Shown one piece after another: positions 37,140 to 45,746 of a DNA stretch of 64,000 nt; within the stretch, counting starts at the first letter, position 1, and every line of letters starts with the position of its first letter. The stretch comes from Streptomyces europaeiscabiei. GTDB taxonomy: Bacteria; Actinomycetota; Actinomycetes; Streptomycetales; Streptomycetaceae. Position numbers and translations under genes: made by a program. The stretch lies in NCBI RefSeq assembly GCF_036346855.1, contig NZ_CP107841.1, forward strand, positions 8,622,001 to 8,686,000. The letters are read 5' to 3'. The notes under the pieces are model-generated. The model made no database searches. It saw nothing but the letters and a program-made list of their open reading frames with translations, and was not told the origin of the DNA.

Positions 37140-39641
37140 GTGCACCCGTACGACGACGACAGACACCCCACCAGCCCCTTCGGACGCCGCAGAGTGCGCG
37201 GGCCGATCGCACTGTTGAGCGGTCTGCTGCTCGCGGGCGCTTCGCTCTCGCTCACCGCGCCCGCCGCGGGCGCGGCCGACGACGCCCCGAAGTCCGCCGC
37301 TGCCGCCGCTGCCGAGGACTTCCAGCAGGTCACCCTCGCCAAGGGCGAACCGGAGGTCGGCGAGCCCATGTCGCTCGCCGTCCTCCCGGACCGCTCGGTC
37401 CTGCACACCTCGCGCGACGGTGAACTGCGGCTGACCGACGCGGCCGGCAACACCACGCTCGCCGGCAAACTCGACGTGTACTCCCATGACGAGGAGGGAC
37501 TGCAGGGCATCGGCGTCGACCCGGGCTTCGCCGACAACCGGTTCATCTACCTCTACTACGCGCCCCCGCTGAACACCCCGGCCGGTGACGCCCCCGAGAC
37601 CGGAACGGCCGCCGACTTCGCGCCCTTCGACGGTGTCAACCGGCTCTCCCGCTTCGTCCTGAAGACCGACGGCACCCTTGACAAGGCCAGCGAGACGAAG
37701 GTCCTCGACGTCCCCGCCTCCCGGGGTATCTGCTGCCACGTCGGCGGCGACATCGACTTCGACGCGGCGGGCAACCTGTACCTGTCCACGGGCGACGACA
37801 GCAACCCGTTCCAGTCGGACGGCTTCACCCCCATCGACGAGCGCGCCAACCGCAACCCGGCCTTCGACGCCCAGCGCACCTCCGGCAACACCAACGACCT
37901 GCGCGGCAAGATCCTGCGCATCAAGGTGAACGCCGACGGTTCGTACGCCGTCCCCGACGGCAACCTCTTCGCGCCCGGCACGGACAAGACACGCCCCGAG
38001 ATCTATGCGATGGGCTTCCGCAACCCGTTCCGCTTCAGCGTCGACAAGAAGACCGGCATCCTCTACGTCGGCGAGTACGGCCCCGACGCAGGCGCCGCCA
38101 ACCCTTCGCGCGGCCCGGCCGGACAGGTCGAGTTCGCCCGTGTGACCAAGCCCGGTAACTTCGGTTGGCCGTACTGCACCGGAAACAACGACGCATACGT
38201 CGACTACGACTTCGCCAGCGGCACCTCCGGCGCGGCCTTCGACTGTGCGGCCCCGAAGAACACCTCGCCGAACAACACCGGCCTCACCGACCTGCCGCCC
38301 GCCGAGCCCGCCTGGATCCCCTACAACGGGGCCTCCGTCCCGGAGTTCGGCGACGGCTCCGAGTCCCCGATGGGCGGCCCGGTCTACGACTACGACGCCT
38401 CGCTCGACTCCCCGGTGAAATTCCCGGAGGCCTACGACGGCGACTTCTTCGCCGGTGAGTTCGGCCGCCGCTGGATCAAGCGGATCACGAGCGACGGCGA
38501 CGGCACCGTGCAGTCCATCAACAACGTGCCGTGGACCGGCACTCAGGTCATGGACATGGCCTTCGGCCCGGACGGTGCGCTGTACGTCCTCGACTACGGC
38601 ATCTCCTGGTTCGGCGGCGACGAGCACTCCGCCCTCTACCGCATCGAGAACGCCACCGACGGCCACTCCCCGGTCGCCGCCGCGGCGGCCGACCGCACCT
38701 CGGGCCAGGCGAAGCTGAAGGTCCGCTTCTCCTCGGAGGGCACCGGTGACCAGGACGGGGACGCCCTCACGTACAGCTGGGACTTCGGCGACGGCGGCAC
38801 GTCCACGGTCGCGAACCCGAAGCACACCTACAGGACGAACGGCACCTACACGGCGACGGTGACCGCCAAGGACACCTCTGGCCGCACCGGCAGCGCGAGC
38901 GTGCAGATCGTCGTCGGCAACACCGCGCCCAAGGTCGAGCTGCAACTCCCGCAGGACGGGCAACTGTTCGCCTTCGGGGACGCCGTACCGTTCAAGGTGA
39001 AGGTCGGCGACCCGGAGGACGGCCGCCCGATCGACTGCGCCAAGGTCAAGGTCACCTTCATCCTCGGCCATGACAGCCACGGCCACCCGGTGACCTCCGC
39101 CAACGGCTGCACCGGCACCATCCAGACCAGCGCAGACGGCGGCCACGACGAGAACGCCAACATCTTCGGGGTCTTCGACGCCGAGTACACCGACGGCGGA
39201 GGCGGCGGCCAGGCCCCGCTGACCACCCACGACCGACACGTCGTCCAGCCCACCCACCGTCAGGCCGAGCACTACGGCGACTCGTCCGGCATCGTGGTGC
39301 AGTCGAAGGACACGGCACACGGCGGCAAGACCGTCGGCGACATCGCGAACGGCGACTGGATCTCGTTCAAGCCGTACGTCCTGTCCAACGCCACGAAGAT
39401 CACCGCGCGTGTCTCCTCCGGGGGCGCCGGCGGCAAGCTGGAGGTCCGCGCGGGCTCTCCGACCGGTCGTCTCCTCGGCAGTGCGACCGTGCCGGTGACC
39501 GGCGGCTGGGACACCTTCCAGGACGTCACCGCCGATCTGTCCAGGGCCCCGCGCGACAGCACCACGCTCTACCTGGTGTTCAAGGGGAGCGGCTCCGGCG
39601 GCCTGTTCGACGTGGACGACTTCACCTTCACGAAGCGGTGA
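37140..39641 (+). CDS. Secreted PQQ-type glucose/sorbosone dehydrogenase with PKD and CBM6-like domains
   Basis: 833 residues from GTG 37140, with GGAGG seven bases upstream. Signal peptide to about residue 46 (AGA). Six-bladed propeller of the glucose/sorbosone dehydrogenase type, about 58-505: EEGLQGIGVDPGF, GGDIDFDAAGNLYLSTGDD, RNPFRFSVD, YVGEYGPDAG, AFGPDGALYVLDYG. PKD domain about 507-595 (YSWDFGDGGTS). A C-terminal jelly-roll about 703-833 (QAEHYGD, GDWISFKPYV, WDTFQDV, GLFDVDDF) resembles CBM6-type modules. Extracellular oxidation of a sugar or polysaccharide end is probable. It precedes the ThuA/DUF1080 gene by 9 bp; such pairs are common. Confidence 0.88.
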   Translation: MHPYDDDRHPTSPFGRRRVRGPIALLSGLLLAGASLSLTAPAAGAADDAPKSAAAAAAEDFQQVTLAKGEPEVGEPMSLAVLPDRSVLHTSRDGELRLTDAAGNTTLAGKLDVYSHDEEGLQGIGVDPGFADNRFIYLYYAPPLNTPAGDAPETGTAADFAPFDGVNRLSRFVLKTDGTLDKASETKVLDVPASRGICCHVGGDIDFDAAGNLYLSTGDDSNPFQSDGFTPIDERANRNPAFDAQRTSGNTNDLRGKILRIKVNADGSYAVPDGNLFAPGTDKTRPEIYAMGFRNPFRFSVDKKTGILYVGEYGPDAGAANPSRGPAGQVEFARVTKPGNFGWPYCTGNNDAYVDYDFASGTSGAAFDCAAPKNTSPNNTGLTDLPPAEPAWIPYNGASVPEFGDGSESPMGGPVYDYDASLDSPVKFPEAYDGDFFAGEFGRRWIKRITSDGDGTVQSINNVPWTGTQVMDMAFGPDGALYVLDYGISWFGGDEHSALYRIENATDGHSPVAAAAADRTSGQAKLKVRFSSEGTGDQDGDALTYSWDFGDGGTSTVANPKHTYRTNGTYTATVTAKDTSGRTGSASVQIVVGNTAPKVELQLPQDGQLFAFGDAVPFKVKVGDPEDGRPIDCAKVKVTFILGHDSHGHPVTSANGCTGTIQTSADGGHDENANIFGVFDAEYTDGGGGGQAPLTTHDRHVVQPTHRQAEHYGDSSGIVVQSKDTAHGGKTVGDIANGDWISFKPYVLSNATKITARVSSGGAGGKLEVRAGSPTGRLLGSATVPVTGGWDTFQDVTADLSRAPRDSTTLYLVFKGSGSGGLFDVDDFTFTKR

Positions 39642-39650
39642 GGGGACGCC

Positions 39651-41036
39651 ATGTCGACGAACGGACGTCCATGGGCCGCGCTGGGTGGCGCCGCCCTGCT
39701 GATCGGATGTGTGTCGGGACCGGCCGTGTCCGATGAGGCGGGCCGCTCCCGGGGCCACGCGGACGAGCACCGAGTGCTGGTGTTCTCCAAGACCGCCGGA
39801 TTCCGGCACGACTCGATCCCCGAGGGCGTCGCCGCCGTACGGGAACTGGGCGCGGCCCACGGCTTCGCGGTCGACGCCACGGAGGACGCCGGCGCCTTCA
39901 CCATCCGCAACCTCGGGCGCTACGACGCCGTGGTGTTCCTCTCGACGACGGGTGACGTCCTGAACCCGGCCCAACAGGGGGCGTTCGAGCGGTACATCAA
40001 AGGCAGAGGCGCCTACGTGGGTGTCCACGCGGCCGCCGACACCGAGTACGACTGGGCCTTCTACGGCGGGCTCGCGGGCGCGTACTTCCAGTCGCACCCC
40101 GTGATCCAGCCCGCGACGGTCGACGTCGAGGACCACGCCCACCCGGCCACCGCCGGTCTGGGTGCGACCTGGAACCGCACGGACGAGTGGTACAACTACC
40201 GCTCCAACCCCCGTGAGCGGGCCCATGTCCTCGCCTCGCTCGACGAGTCGTCGTACCACGGCGGCACCATGAACGGCGACCACCCGATCGCCTGGTGCCA
40301 GAAGTACCAGGGCGGCCGTGCCTTCTACACCGGCGGCGGCCACACCAAGGAGTCCTTCGCCGAGCCTGCCTTCCGGCAGCACCTGTTGGGCGGCATCCGG
40401 TGGGCCGTCGGCGAGGACCGGGCCGACTGTAGGCCGGAGAACGGCTACCGATCGCTGTTCGACGGGACACAGGCCTCGCTGGACGGCTGGCGACAGGCGG
40501 GGCCCGGTTCGTTCACGCTCGCCGACGACGGCACGATCACGTCGTCCGGTGGCATGGGCATGCTCTGGTATGCCGGGCAGAGTTTCGGGTCGTACTCCCT
40601 GAAACTCGACTGGAGGACGGCCGGCGACGACAACTCCGGTGTGTTCGTGGGCTTCCCGCCGTCGGAGGACCCCTGGTCGGCCGTGAACAACGGCTACGAG
40701 GTCCAGATCGACGCCACGGACGTACCCGAGAGGACCACCGGGTCCGTCTACGGCTTCCGGTCCGCCCACGTCAGGAAGCGCGACCGCGCCCTGAACCCGC
40801 CGGGAGAGTGGAACACGTACGAGATCCGCGTGGAGGGCGAGCGCCTCCGCGTCTGGCTCAACGGCGTGAAGATCAACGATTTCACCAACACCGATCCGGT
40901 ACGGAGCCTGCGCGACGGGCACTTCGGCATCCAGAACCACGGGGCCGACGATCAGGTGTCCTTCCGCGACATCCGGATCAAGGAACTGCCCGCACGGGCC
41001 GCCGCATCGGCCGCGGCCCGCACTCCGGGCGACTGA
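39651..41036 (+). CDS. ThuA-DUF1080 fusion lipoprotein
   Basis: 461 residues. A lipobox-like LLIGC puts Cys20 at the mature N-terminus. Residues about 40-265 form a ThuA/glutamine-amidotransferase-like domain (VLVFSKTAGFRHDSI, YVGVHAAADTEYDW, DEWYNY, GGGHTKESF). Residues about 270-450 form a DUF1080/3-keto-disaccharide-hydrolase-type lectin fold (SLFDGTQASLDGWRQ, DNSGVFVGFP, GYEVQIDA, GEWNTYEIRVEGERLRVWLNGV). ThuA and DUF1080 proteins act in 3-keto-sugar metabolism, so this protein may process an oxidised sugar made by the dehydrogenase encoded just upstream. Confidence 0.85.
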   Translation: MSTNGRPWAALGGAALLIGCVSGPAVSDEAGRSRGHADEHRVLVFSKTAGFRHDSIPEGVAAVRELGAAHGFAVDATEDAGAFTIRNLGRYDAVVFLSTTGDVLNPAQQGAFERYIKGRGAYVGVHAAADTEYDWAFYGGLAGAYFQSHPVIQPATVDVEDHAHPATAGLGATWNRTDEWYNYRSNPRERAHVLASLDESSYHGGTMNGDHPIAWCQKYQGGRAFYTGGGHTKESFAEPAFRQHLLGGIRWAVGEDRADCRPENGYRSLFDGTQASLDGWRQAGPGSFTLADDGTITSSGGMGMLWYAGQSFGSYSLKLDWRTAGDDNSGVFVGFPPSEDPWSAVNNGYEVQIDATDVPERTTGSVYGFRSAHVRKRDRALNPPGEWNTYEIRVEGERLRVWLNGVKINDFTNTDPVRSLRDGHFGIQNHGADDQVSFRDIRIKELPARAAASAAARTPGD

Positions 41037-41159
41037 ACGGCGGCGGGCGGGGGACGCCGGACCCCCGCCCGCCGTCTCCCCCCTTCCCCCTTCCCTCTTC
41101 TCCCGTCCCCTCGGAGGGGTCCGGCTTTCCACACCACTCGCTCGACGAGAAGGGTGCCC

Positions 41160-41555
41160 ATGTCCACGTCCGTGTCCGTTTCCCCACCGAGCGTCGGCGT
41201 CTGGCTGATCGGGGCGCACGGCTCCGTCGCCACCACCGTCGTCGCAGGCTGCGCGGCCGTCACGGCGGGCCTGCGCACCCCGACGGGCATGGTCACCGAG
41301 ACCCCTCTCCTCGCCGACTCCGGCCTGCCCCCGCTCGCCTCCCTCGTCTTCGGCGGCCACGACACGGCCGACTGCCCCCTGCCCAAACGCGCCGAGGCCC
41401 TGGCCGCCGGTGGAGTCCTCCCGCAGGCATCCCCGCACCGATCCCTCCCGCACCGATCCCTCCCGCACCGATCCCTCCCGCACCGATCCCTCCCGCAACG
41501 ACCCTTCCCGCACCGAACGACCGGCCGTACGGCCCCTCCCGGGAGCACCTCGTGA
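41160..41555 (+). pseudogene. Inositol-3-phosphate-synthase-like remnant, N-terminal part only
   Basis: ATG 41160 with GAGAAGG upstream opens SVGVWLIGAHGSVATTVVAG, the NAD-binding start of an Ino1-like enzyme, then TGMVTETPLLADSG, SLVFGGHDTADCPLPKRAE and LAAGGVLPQ. After about 92 residues the family sequence ends and a PHRSL pentapeptide array follows, then a stop overlapping the eboA start (GTGA). Inositol-phosphate-synthase-like genes of about 390 residues often precede eboA in actinobacteria, so about three quarters of the gene is missing. It still has a ribosome site and coding frame and could be translated as a leader-like peptide. Confidence 0.7.
41434..41508 (+). repeat. 15-bp tandem repeats at the truncation point
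   Basis: CGCACCGATCCCTCC is repeated four times exactly (41434-41493), followed by one diverged copy (41494-41508). In the remnant frame each unit encodes five residues (PHRSL). The array sits exactly where the inositol-phosphate-synthase similarity ends and before eboA. Confidence 0.9.
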
Positions 41556-42244
41556 TCCACCACCGCACCCCGGCCGACGCGACGGCCGGCCCCGCTCACC
41601 CTGCGCTCGTCACCCCCGCCGACCTCCGCGGCCACCTGAACGCCCACCTCACGGGCGCCGCCCGCACCTGGCTGGGGCGGGCGCTGGACGAGGCCACCGG
41701 CCATCCGGGCACCCACGGGCCCATCTCCGTCTGGGAGTTGCGCCTCGCCGAGGCGGGCCGGCGCTGCGGCAGCGAGCACGCCGACGCCGCCCGCGTCCTG
41801 ATCCTGCACGCGGCCCACGCGGACCCCGACGCGCTCACCAGGGTCTACCGCCAGGGCACCGCCGACGAACGCCGGGCGGTCCTGCACGCGCTGCCCCACC
41901 TGGTGCCCGGCCCCGACGCGCTGCACCTGGTCGAGGACGCCCTGCGGACCAACGACACCCGCCTCGTCGCCGCCGCCCTCGGCCCGTACGCCGCCCGCCA
42001 TCTGGCTCCGCACCAGTGGCGGCACGCCGTGCTCAAGTGCCTGTTCACCGCAGTGAGCGTCGACGAGATCACCGACCTGGCCCGCCGTGCCCACGGCGAC
42101 GCCGAACTGGCCCGCATGCTCGGCGCCTTCGCCGAGGAACGCACCGCCGCGGGCCGTCCCGTACCCGAGGACCTGTACCGCGCCCTGGCCCTGACCGCGC
42201 CCCCTCCGGCCGACGAGATCGGCATCGACGGCAAGGAGTCCTGA
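41552..42244 (+). CDS. eboA: EboA-like protein
   Basis: 230 residues from GTG 41552 with GGGAG seven bases upstream; the open frame runs back to 40808 without coding character. Mostly helical, HEAT-like: HLTGAARTWLGRALDEA, HADAARVLILHAAHAD, LPHLVPGPDALHLVEDALRTND, HLAPHQWRHAVLKCLF. The pattern, together with a TatD-type gene directly after it, identifies the ebo cluster. No enzyme activity is known for EboA. TGATG overlap with the next gene. Confidence 0.82.
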   Translation: MIHHRTPADATAGPAHPALVTPADLRGHLNAHLTGAARTWLGRALDEATGHPGTHGPISVWELRLAEAGRRCGSEHADAARVLILHAAHADPDALTRVYRQGTADERRAVLHALPHLVPGPDALHLVEDALRTNDTRLVAAALGPYAARHLAPHQWRHAVLKCLFTAVSVDEITDLARRAHGDAELARMLGAFAEERTAAGRPVPEDLYRALALTAPPPADEIGIDGKES

Positions 42245-43092
42245 TGCGCCTCTTCGACCCCCACATCCACATGACGTCACGCACCACCGACGACTACGAG
42301 GCGATGCACGAGGCGGGCGTCCGCGCGGTCGTCGAGCCGGCCTTCTGGCTGGGCCAGCCCCGTACTTCCCCCGAGTCCTTCGTCGACTACTTCGACTCCC
42401 TGCTGGGCTGGGAGCCCTTCCGCGCCGCCCAGTACGGCATCGCCCACCACTGCGCCCTCGCCCTCAACCCCAAGGAGGCGAACGACCCGCGGTGCACACC
42501 CGTCCTGGACCGGCTGCCCCGATACCTGCTCAAGGACCGGGTCGTGGCCGTCGGAGAGATCGGCTACGACTCCATGACACCGGCCGAGGACCACGCGCTC
42601 GAACACCAGCTGCAACTGGCCGCAGACCACGGCCTGCCCGCGCTCGTCCACACCCCGCACCGGGACAAGCTCGCCGGTCTGCGCCGCACCCTCGACGCCG
42701 TACGGGACTCCGCCCTGCCCGTCGAACGGGTGCTGCTCGACCACCTCAACGAGACCACGGTCGCGGAGGCCAGGGACAGCGGCGCCTGGCTCGGCTTCTC
42801 CGTCTACCCGGACACCAAGATGGACGAGGAACGCATGGTCGCCGTCCTCAAGGAGTTCGGCCCCGAGAAGGTGCTGGTCAACTCCGCCGCCGACTGGGGC
42901 AGAAGCGACCCCCTCAAGACCCGCAGGGTCGGCGACGCCCTGCTCGACGCCGGATTCGACGAGGACGACGTCGACCTGGTGGTGTGGCGCAACCCCGTCG
43001 CCTTCTACGGACTCAGCGGTCGCCTGGCCCTCGACGTCACCGCGACGGACGCCACGCACGAGGGCAACAGCATCCTGCGCGGCGGTGAGTGA
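42244..43092 (+). CDS. eboB: TatD-family metal-dependent hydrolase, EboB-like
   Basis: 282 residues. Amidohydrolase-type metal motif FDPHIHMTSRT, then VAVGEIGYDSMTP, LPALVHTPHRDK, LLDHLNE and GRSDPLKTRRVGD holding the remaining His/Glu/Asp ligands. TatD proteins are usually nucleases, but ebo members are a separate branch likely acting on a small molecule. It starts inside the eboA stop codon and ends 3 bp before eboE. In typical ebo clusters a UbiA-type prenyltransferase gene (eboC) comes next; it is absent here. Confidence 0.85.
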   Translation: MRLFDPHIHMTSRTTDDYEAMHEAGVRAVVEPAFWLGQPRTSPESFVDYFDSLLGWEPFRAAQYGIAHHCALALNPKEANDPRCTPVLDRLPRYLLKDRVVAVGEIGYDSMTPAEDHALEHQLQLAADHGLPALVHTPHRDKLAGLRRTLDAVRDSALPVERVLLDHLNETTVAEARDSGAWLGFSVYPDTKMDEERMVAVLKEFGPEKVLVNSAADWGRSDPLKTRRVGDALLDAGFDEDDVDLVVWRNPVAFYGLSGRLALDVTATDATHEGNSILRGGE

Positions 43093-43095
43093 CCC

Positions 43096-44265
43096 ATGCG
43101 CTTCCGCCACCCCGACGGCTCCACCGTCCACCTCGCCTACTGCACCAACGTGCACCCGGCCGAGACCCTCGACGGGGTCCTCGCCCAACTGCGCGACCAC
43201 TGCGCGCCCGTACGCCGCCGCCTCGGTCGCGACCGCCTCGGCATCGGCCTGTGGCTGGCCAAGGACGCCGCCGCGGCCCTGGTGACCGACCCTTCCGCCC
43301 TGCGCGGCCTGCGCACCGAACTCGACCGGCACGGCCTGGAGGTCGTCACCCTCAACGGCTTCCCCTATCAGGGCTTCGGCGCCGAAGAGGTCAAGTACCG
43401 CGTCTACCAGCCGGACTGGGCCGACCCCGTACGCCTCGACCACACCACCTCCCTCGCCCGCCTCCTCGCCCGACTGCTCCCCGACGACGTCACCGAGGGC
43501 ACCATCTCCACCCTGCCCCTGGCCTGGCGCACCGCCTACGACGACACCCGCGCCGCCCGGTCCCGCGCGGCCCTGCGCACCCTGGCCGAACGCCTCGACG
43601 CCGTGGCCGAGCTGACCGGCCGTTCCATCCGCGTCGGCCTGGAACCCGAACCCGGCTGCACGGTCGAGACGACCGCCGACGCCATCGGCCCCCTGACCGC
43701 CATCGGCCACGACCGCATCGGCATCTGCGTCGACACCTGCCACCTCGCCACCTCCTTCGAGGACCCGCGCACCGCCCTGAACGCGCTCACCCGAGCCCAC
43801 GTCCCCGTCGTCAAATCCCAGCTCTCGGCCGCCCTGCACGCCGAACACCCGCACCTTCCCGAGGTCCGCGCAGCCCTCGCCGCCTTCGACGAGCCCCGCT
43901 TCCTGCACCAGACCCGCACCTCCACCGCCGCCGGCCTGCGCGGCACCGACGACCTCGGCGAGGCCCTGGAAGGGGACGCCCTCCCCGACGCCTCACCCTG
44001 GCGCGCCCACTTCCACGTCCCGCTCCACGCAGCCCCTGCCGCACCCCTCACCTCCACACTCCCGGTGCTCAAGGCCGCCCTCACCCACCTCGTCGGCGGC
44101 GCGCACCCCCTCACCCGTCATCTGGAGGTCGAGACCTACACCTGGCAGGCCCTGCCGCCCGAGCTGCGCCCCAGCACCCGCGCCCAGCTCGCCGACGGCA
44201 TTGCCGCCGAACTCGCCCTCGCCCGGGATCTGTTGACGGACCTCGGCCTCAAGGAGCTGCCGTGA
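43096..44265 (+). CDS. eboE: EboE-like TIM-barrel protein (xylose-isomerase-like)
   Basis: 389 residues. HLAYCTNVHPAETLDG is the characteristic start of EboE; VTLNGFPYQGFG, VGLEPEPGCTVE, GICVDTCHLATSFE, VPVVKSQLS and HFHVPLH supply metal-binding residues of the isomerase-like barrel, and LEVETYTWQALPP closes it. The substrate is unknown. GTGA overlap with eboF. Confidence 0.85.
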   Translation: MRFRHPDGSTVHLAYCTNVHPAETLDGVLAQLRDHCAPVRRRLGRDRLGIGLWLAKDAAAALVTDPSALRGLRTELDRHGLEVVTLNGFPYQGFGAEEVKYRVYQPDWADPVRLDHTTSLARLLARLLPDDVTEGTISTLPLAWRTAYDDTRAARSRAALRTLAERLDAVAELTGRSIRVGLEPEPGCTVETTADAIGPLTAIGHDRIGICVDTCHLATSFEDPRTALNALTRAHVPVVKSQLSAALHAEHPHLPEVRAALAAFDEPRFLHQTRTSTAAGLRGTDDLGEALEGDALPDASPWRAHFHVPLHAAPAAPLTSTLPVLKAALTHLVGGAHPLTRHLEVETYTWQALPPELRPSTRAQLADGIAAELALARDLLTDLGLKELP

Positions 44266-45686
44266 CGCCGCCGCAACCCGAAGCCGGTCCCACCCCCCTC
44301 CTCGTCCTGGACGTCGTCGGCCTCACCCCCCGTCTCCTCGACCACATGCCCCACCTCAAGGCCCTCGGGCAGTCCGGCTCCCGTGCCCCGCTCGGCACCG
44401 TCCTGCCCGCCGTCACCTGCGCCGCCCAGTCCACCTTCCTGACCGGCACGCTCCCCGCCGAGCACGGCATCGTCGGCAACGGCTGGTACTTCCGCGAACT
44501 CGGCGACGTCCTGCTGTGGCGCCAGCACAACGGCCTCGTCGCCGGGGACAAACTGTGGGACGCCGCCCGCCGCGTCCACCCCGGCTACACGGTCGCCAAC
44601 ATCTGCTGGTGGTACGCCATGGGCGCCGACACCGACATCACCGTCACCCCCCGTCCGATCTACTACTCCGACGGCCGAAAGGAACCCGACTGCTACACCC
44701 GGCCCCCGGCCCTGCACGACGAACTCACCGCGAAACTCGGCACGTTCCCCCTGTTCCACTTCTGGGGACCGGGCGCCGACCTGGTCTCCAGCCGCTGGAT
44801 CATCGAGGCGACCCGCCACATCATCCGCACCCGCCACCCGGACCTGGCCCTGTGCTACCTCCCTCACCTCGACTACGACCTGCAGCGCTTCGGCCCCGAC
44901 GACCCGCGCGCCCTCAGGGCCGCCGCCGACCTCGACAAGGCCGTGGCGCCCCTGCTCGACGAGGTCCGCGCGGAAGGCCGCAGCGTCGTCGCGCTCTCCG
45001 AGTACGGCATCACCCGCGCAGACCGCCCGGTCGACATCAACCGCGCCCTGCGCCGGGCCGGCCTCCTCGACGTGCACACCCAGGACGGAATGGAGTACCT
45101 CGACCCGATGGCCTCACGGGCCTTCGCGGTCTCCGACCACCAGATCGCCCATGTCTATGTACGCCGCCCCGAGGACCTGGACGCCACCAGGGAAGCCCTC
45201 GCGGATCTGCCCGGCATCGAGCAACTCCTCGACGACGAGGGCAAGAAGGCCCATCACCTCGACCATCCGCGCTCCGGCGAGTTCGTCGCCGTCGCGGAGC
45301 CGGACGCCTGGTTCACGTACTACTACTGGCTCGACGACGACCGCGCGCCCGACTTCGCGCGACTGGTCGAGATCCACCGCAAACCCGGCTACGACCCGGT
45401 CGAGCTGTTCATGGACCCGCTCGACCCGTATGTGAAGCTCAAGGCGGCCACGGCACTGGCCCGCAAGAAACTCGGTCTGCGCTACCGCATGGCGGTCGTG
45501 CCGCTGGACCCCTCGCCTATTCGAGGCAGCCACGGCCGCCTTCCCACGAGCGACGACGACGGTCCGCTCATCATCTGCTCCACCCCCCGAGCCATCGGCG
45601 ACCGCGTGGCGGCCACCGATGTGAAAGCACTCCTGCTGCGCCTGGCCGGTCTCTCCCGACCGGTGACAAGTACCCACAAGTCCTGA
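44262..45686 (+). CDS. eboF: Alkaline-phosphatase-family phosphodiesterase, EboF-like
   Basis: 474 residues from GTG 44262. Nucleotide pyrophosphatase/phosphodiesterase core: LVLDVVGLTP (first Asp), PAVTCAAQSTFLTG with the nucleophilic Thr, EHGIVGNGWY, YLPHLDYDLQR, and VVALSEYGI and SDHQIAHVYV for metal binding. Probably hydrolyses a phosphodiester or pyrophosphate-linked intermediate of the ebo product. No signal peptide is seen. Confidence 0.85.
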   Translation: MTPPQPEAGPTPLLVLDVVGLTPRLLDHMPHLKALGQSGSRAPLGTVLPAVTCAAQSTFLTGTLPAEHGIVGNGWYFRELGDVLLWRQHNGLVAGDKLWDAARRVHPGYTVANICWWYAMGADTDITVTPRPIYYSDGRKEPDCYTRPPALHDELTAKLGTFPLFHFWGPGADLVSSRWIIEATRHIIRTRHPDLALCYLPHLDYDLQRFGPDDPRALRAAADLDKAVAPLLDEVRAEGRSVVALSEYGITRADRPVDINRALRRAGLLDVHTQDGMEYLDPMASRAFAVSDHQIAHVYVRRPEDLDATREALADLPGIEQLLDDEGKKAHHLDHPRSGEFVAVAEPDAWFTYYYWLDDDRAPDFARLVEIHRKPGYDPVELFMDPLDPYVKLKAATALARKKLGLRYRMAVVPLDPSPIRGSHGRLPTSDDDGPLIICSTPRAIGDRVAATDVKALLLRLAGLSRPVTSTHKS

Positions 45687-45746
45687 CTGGTCACAAGTGA
45701 AGCACTCACCACTGACAACGCCCGCCCACCCGGAGGAGTTCCAGAA

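Noticed and set aside
36700..37423. Small plus-strand ORFs in spacer 36690-37139
   Set aside because: They cross the long inverted repeat, lack ribosome sites and have no coding signature.
41434..41508. CRISPR-like array
   Set aside because: Units are directly adjacent 15-mers without spacers and no cas genes are present; simple tandem repeat.
36804..41513. 1569-codon minus-strand open frame
   Set aside because: Shadow running opposite three clear genes and across the inverted repeat; repetitive REGSV start comes from the 15-bp array.
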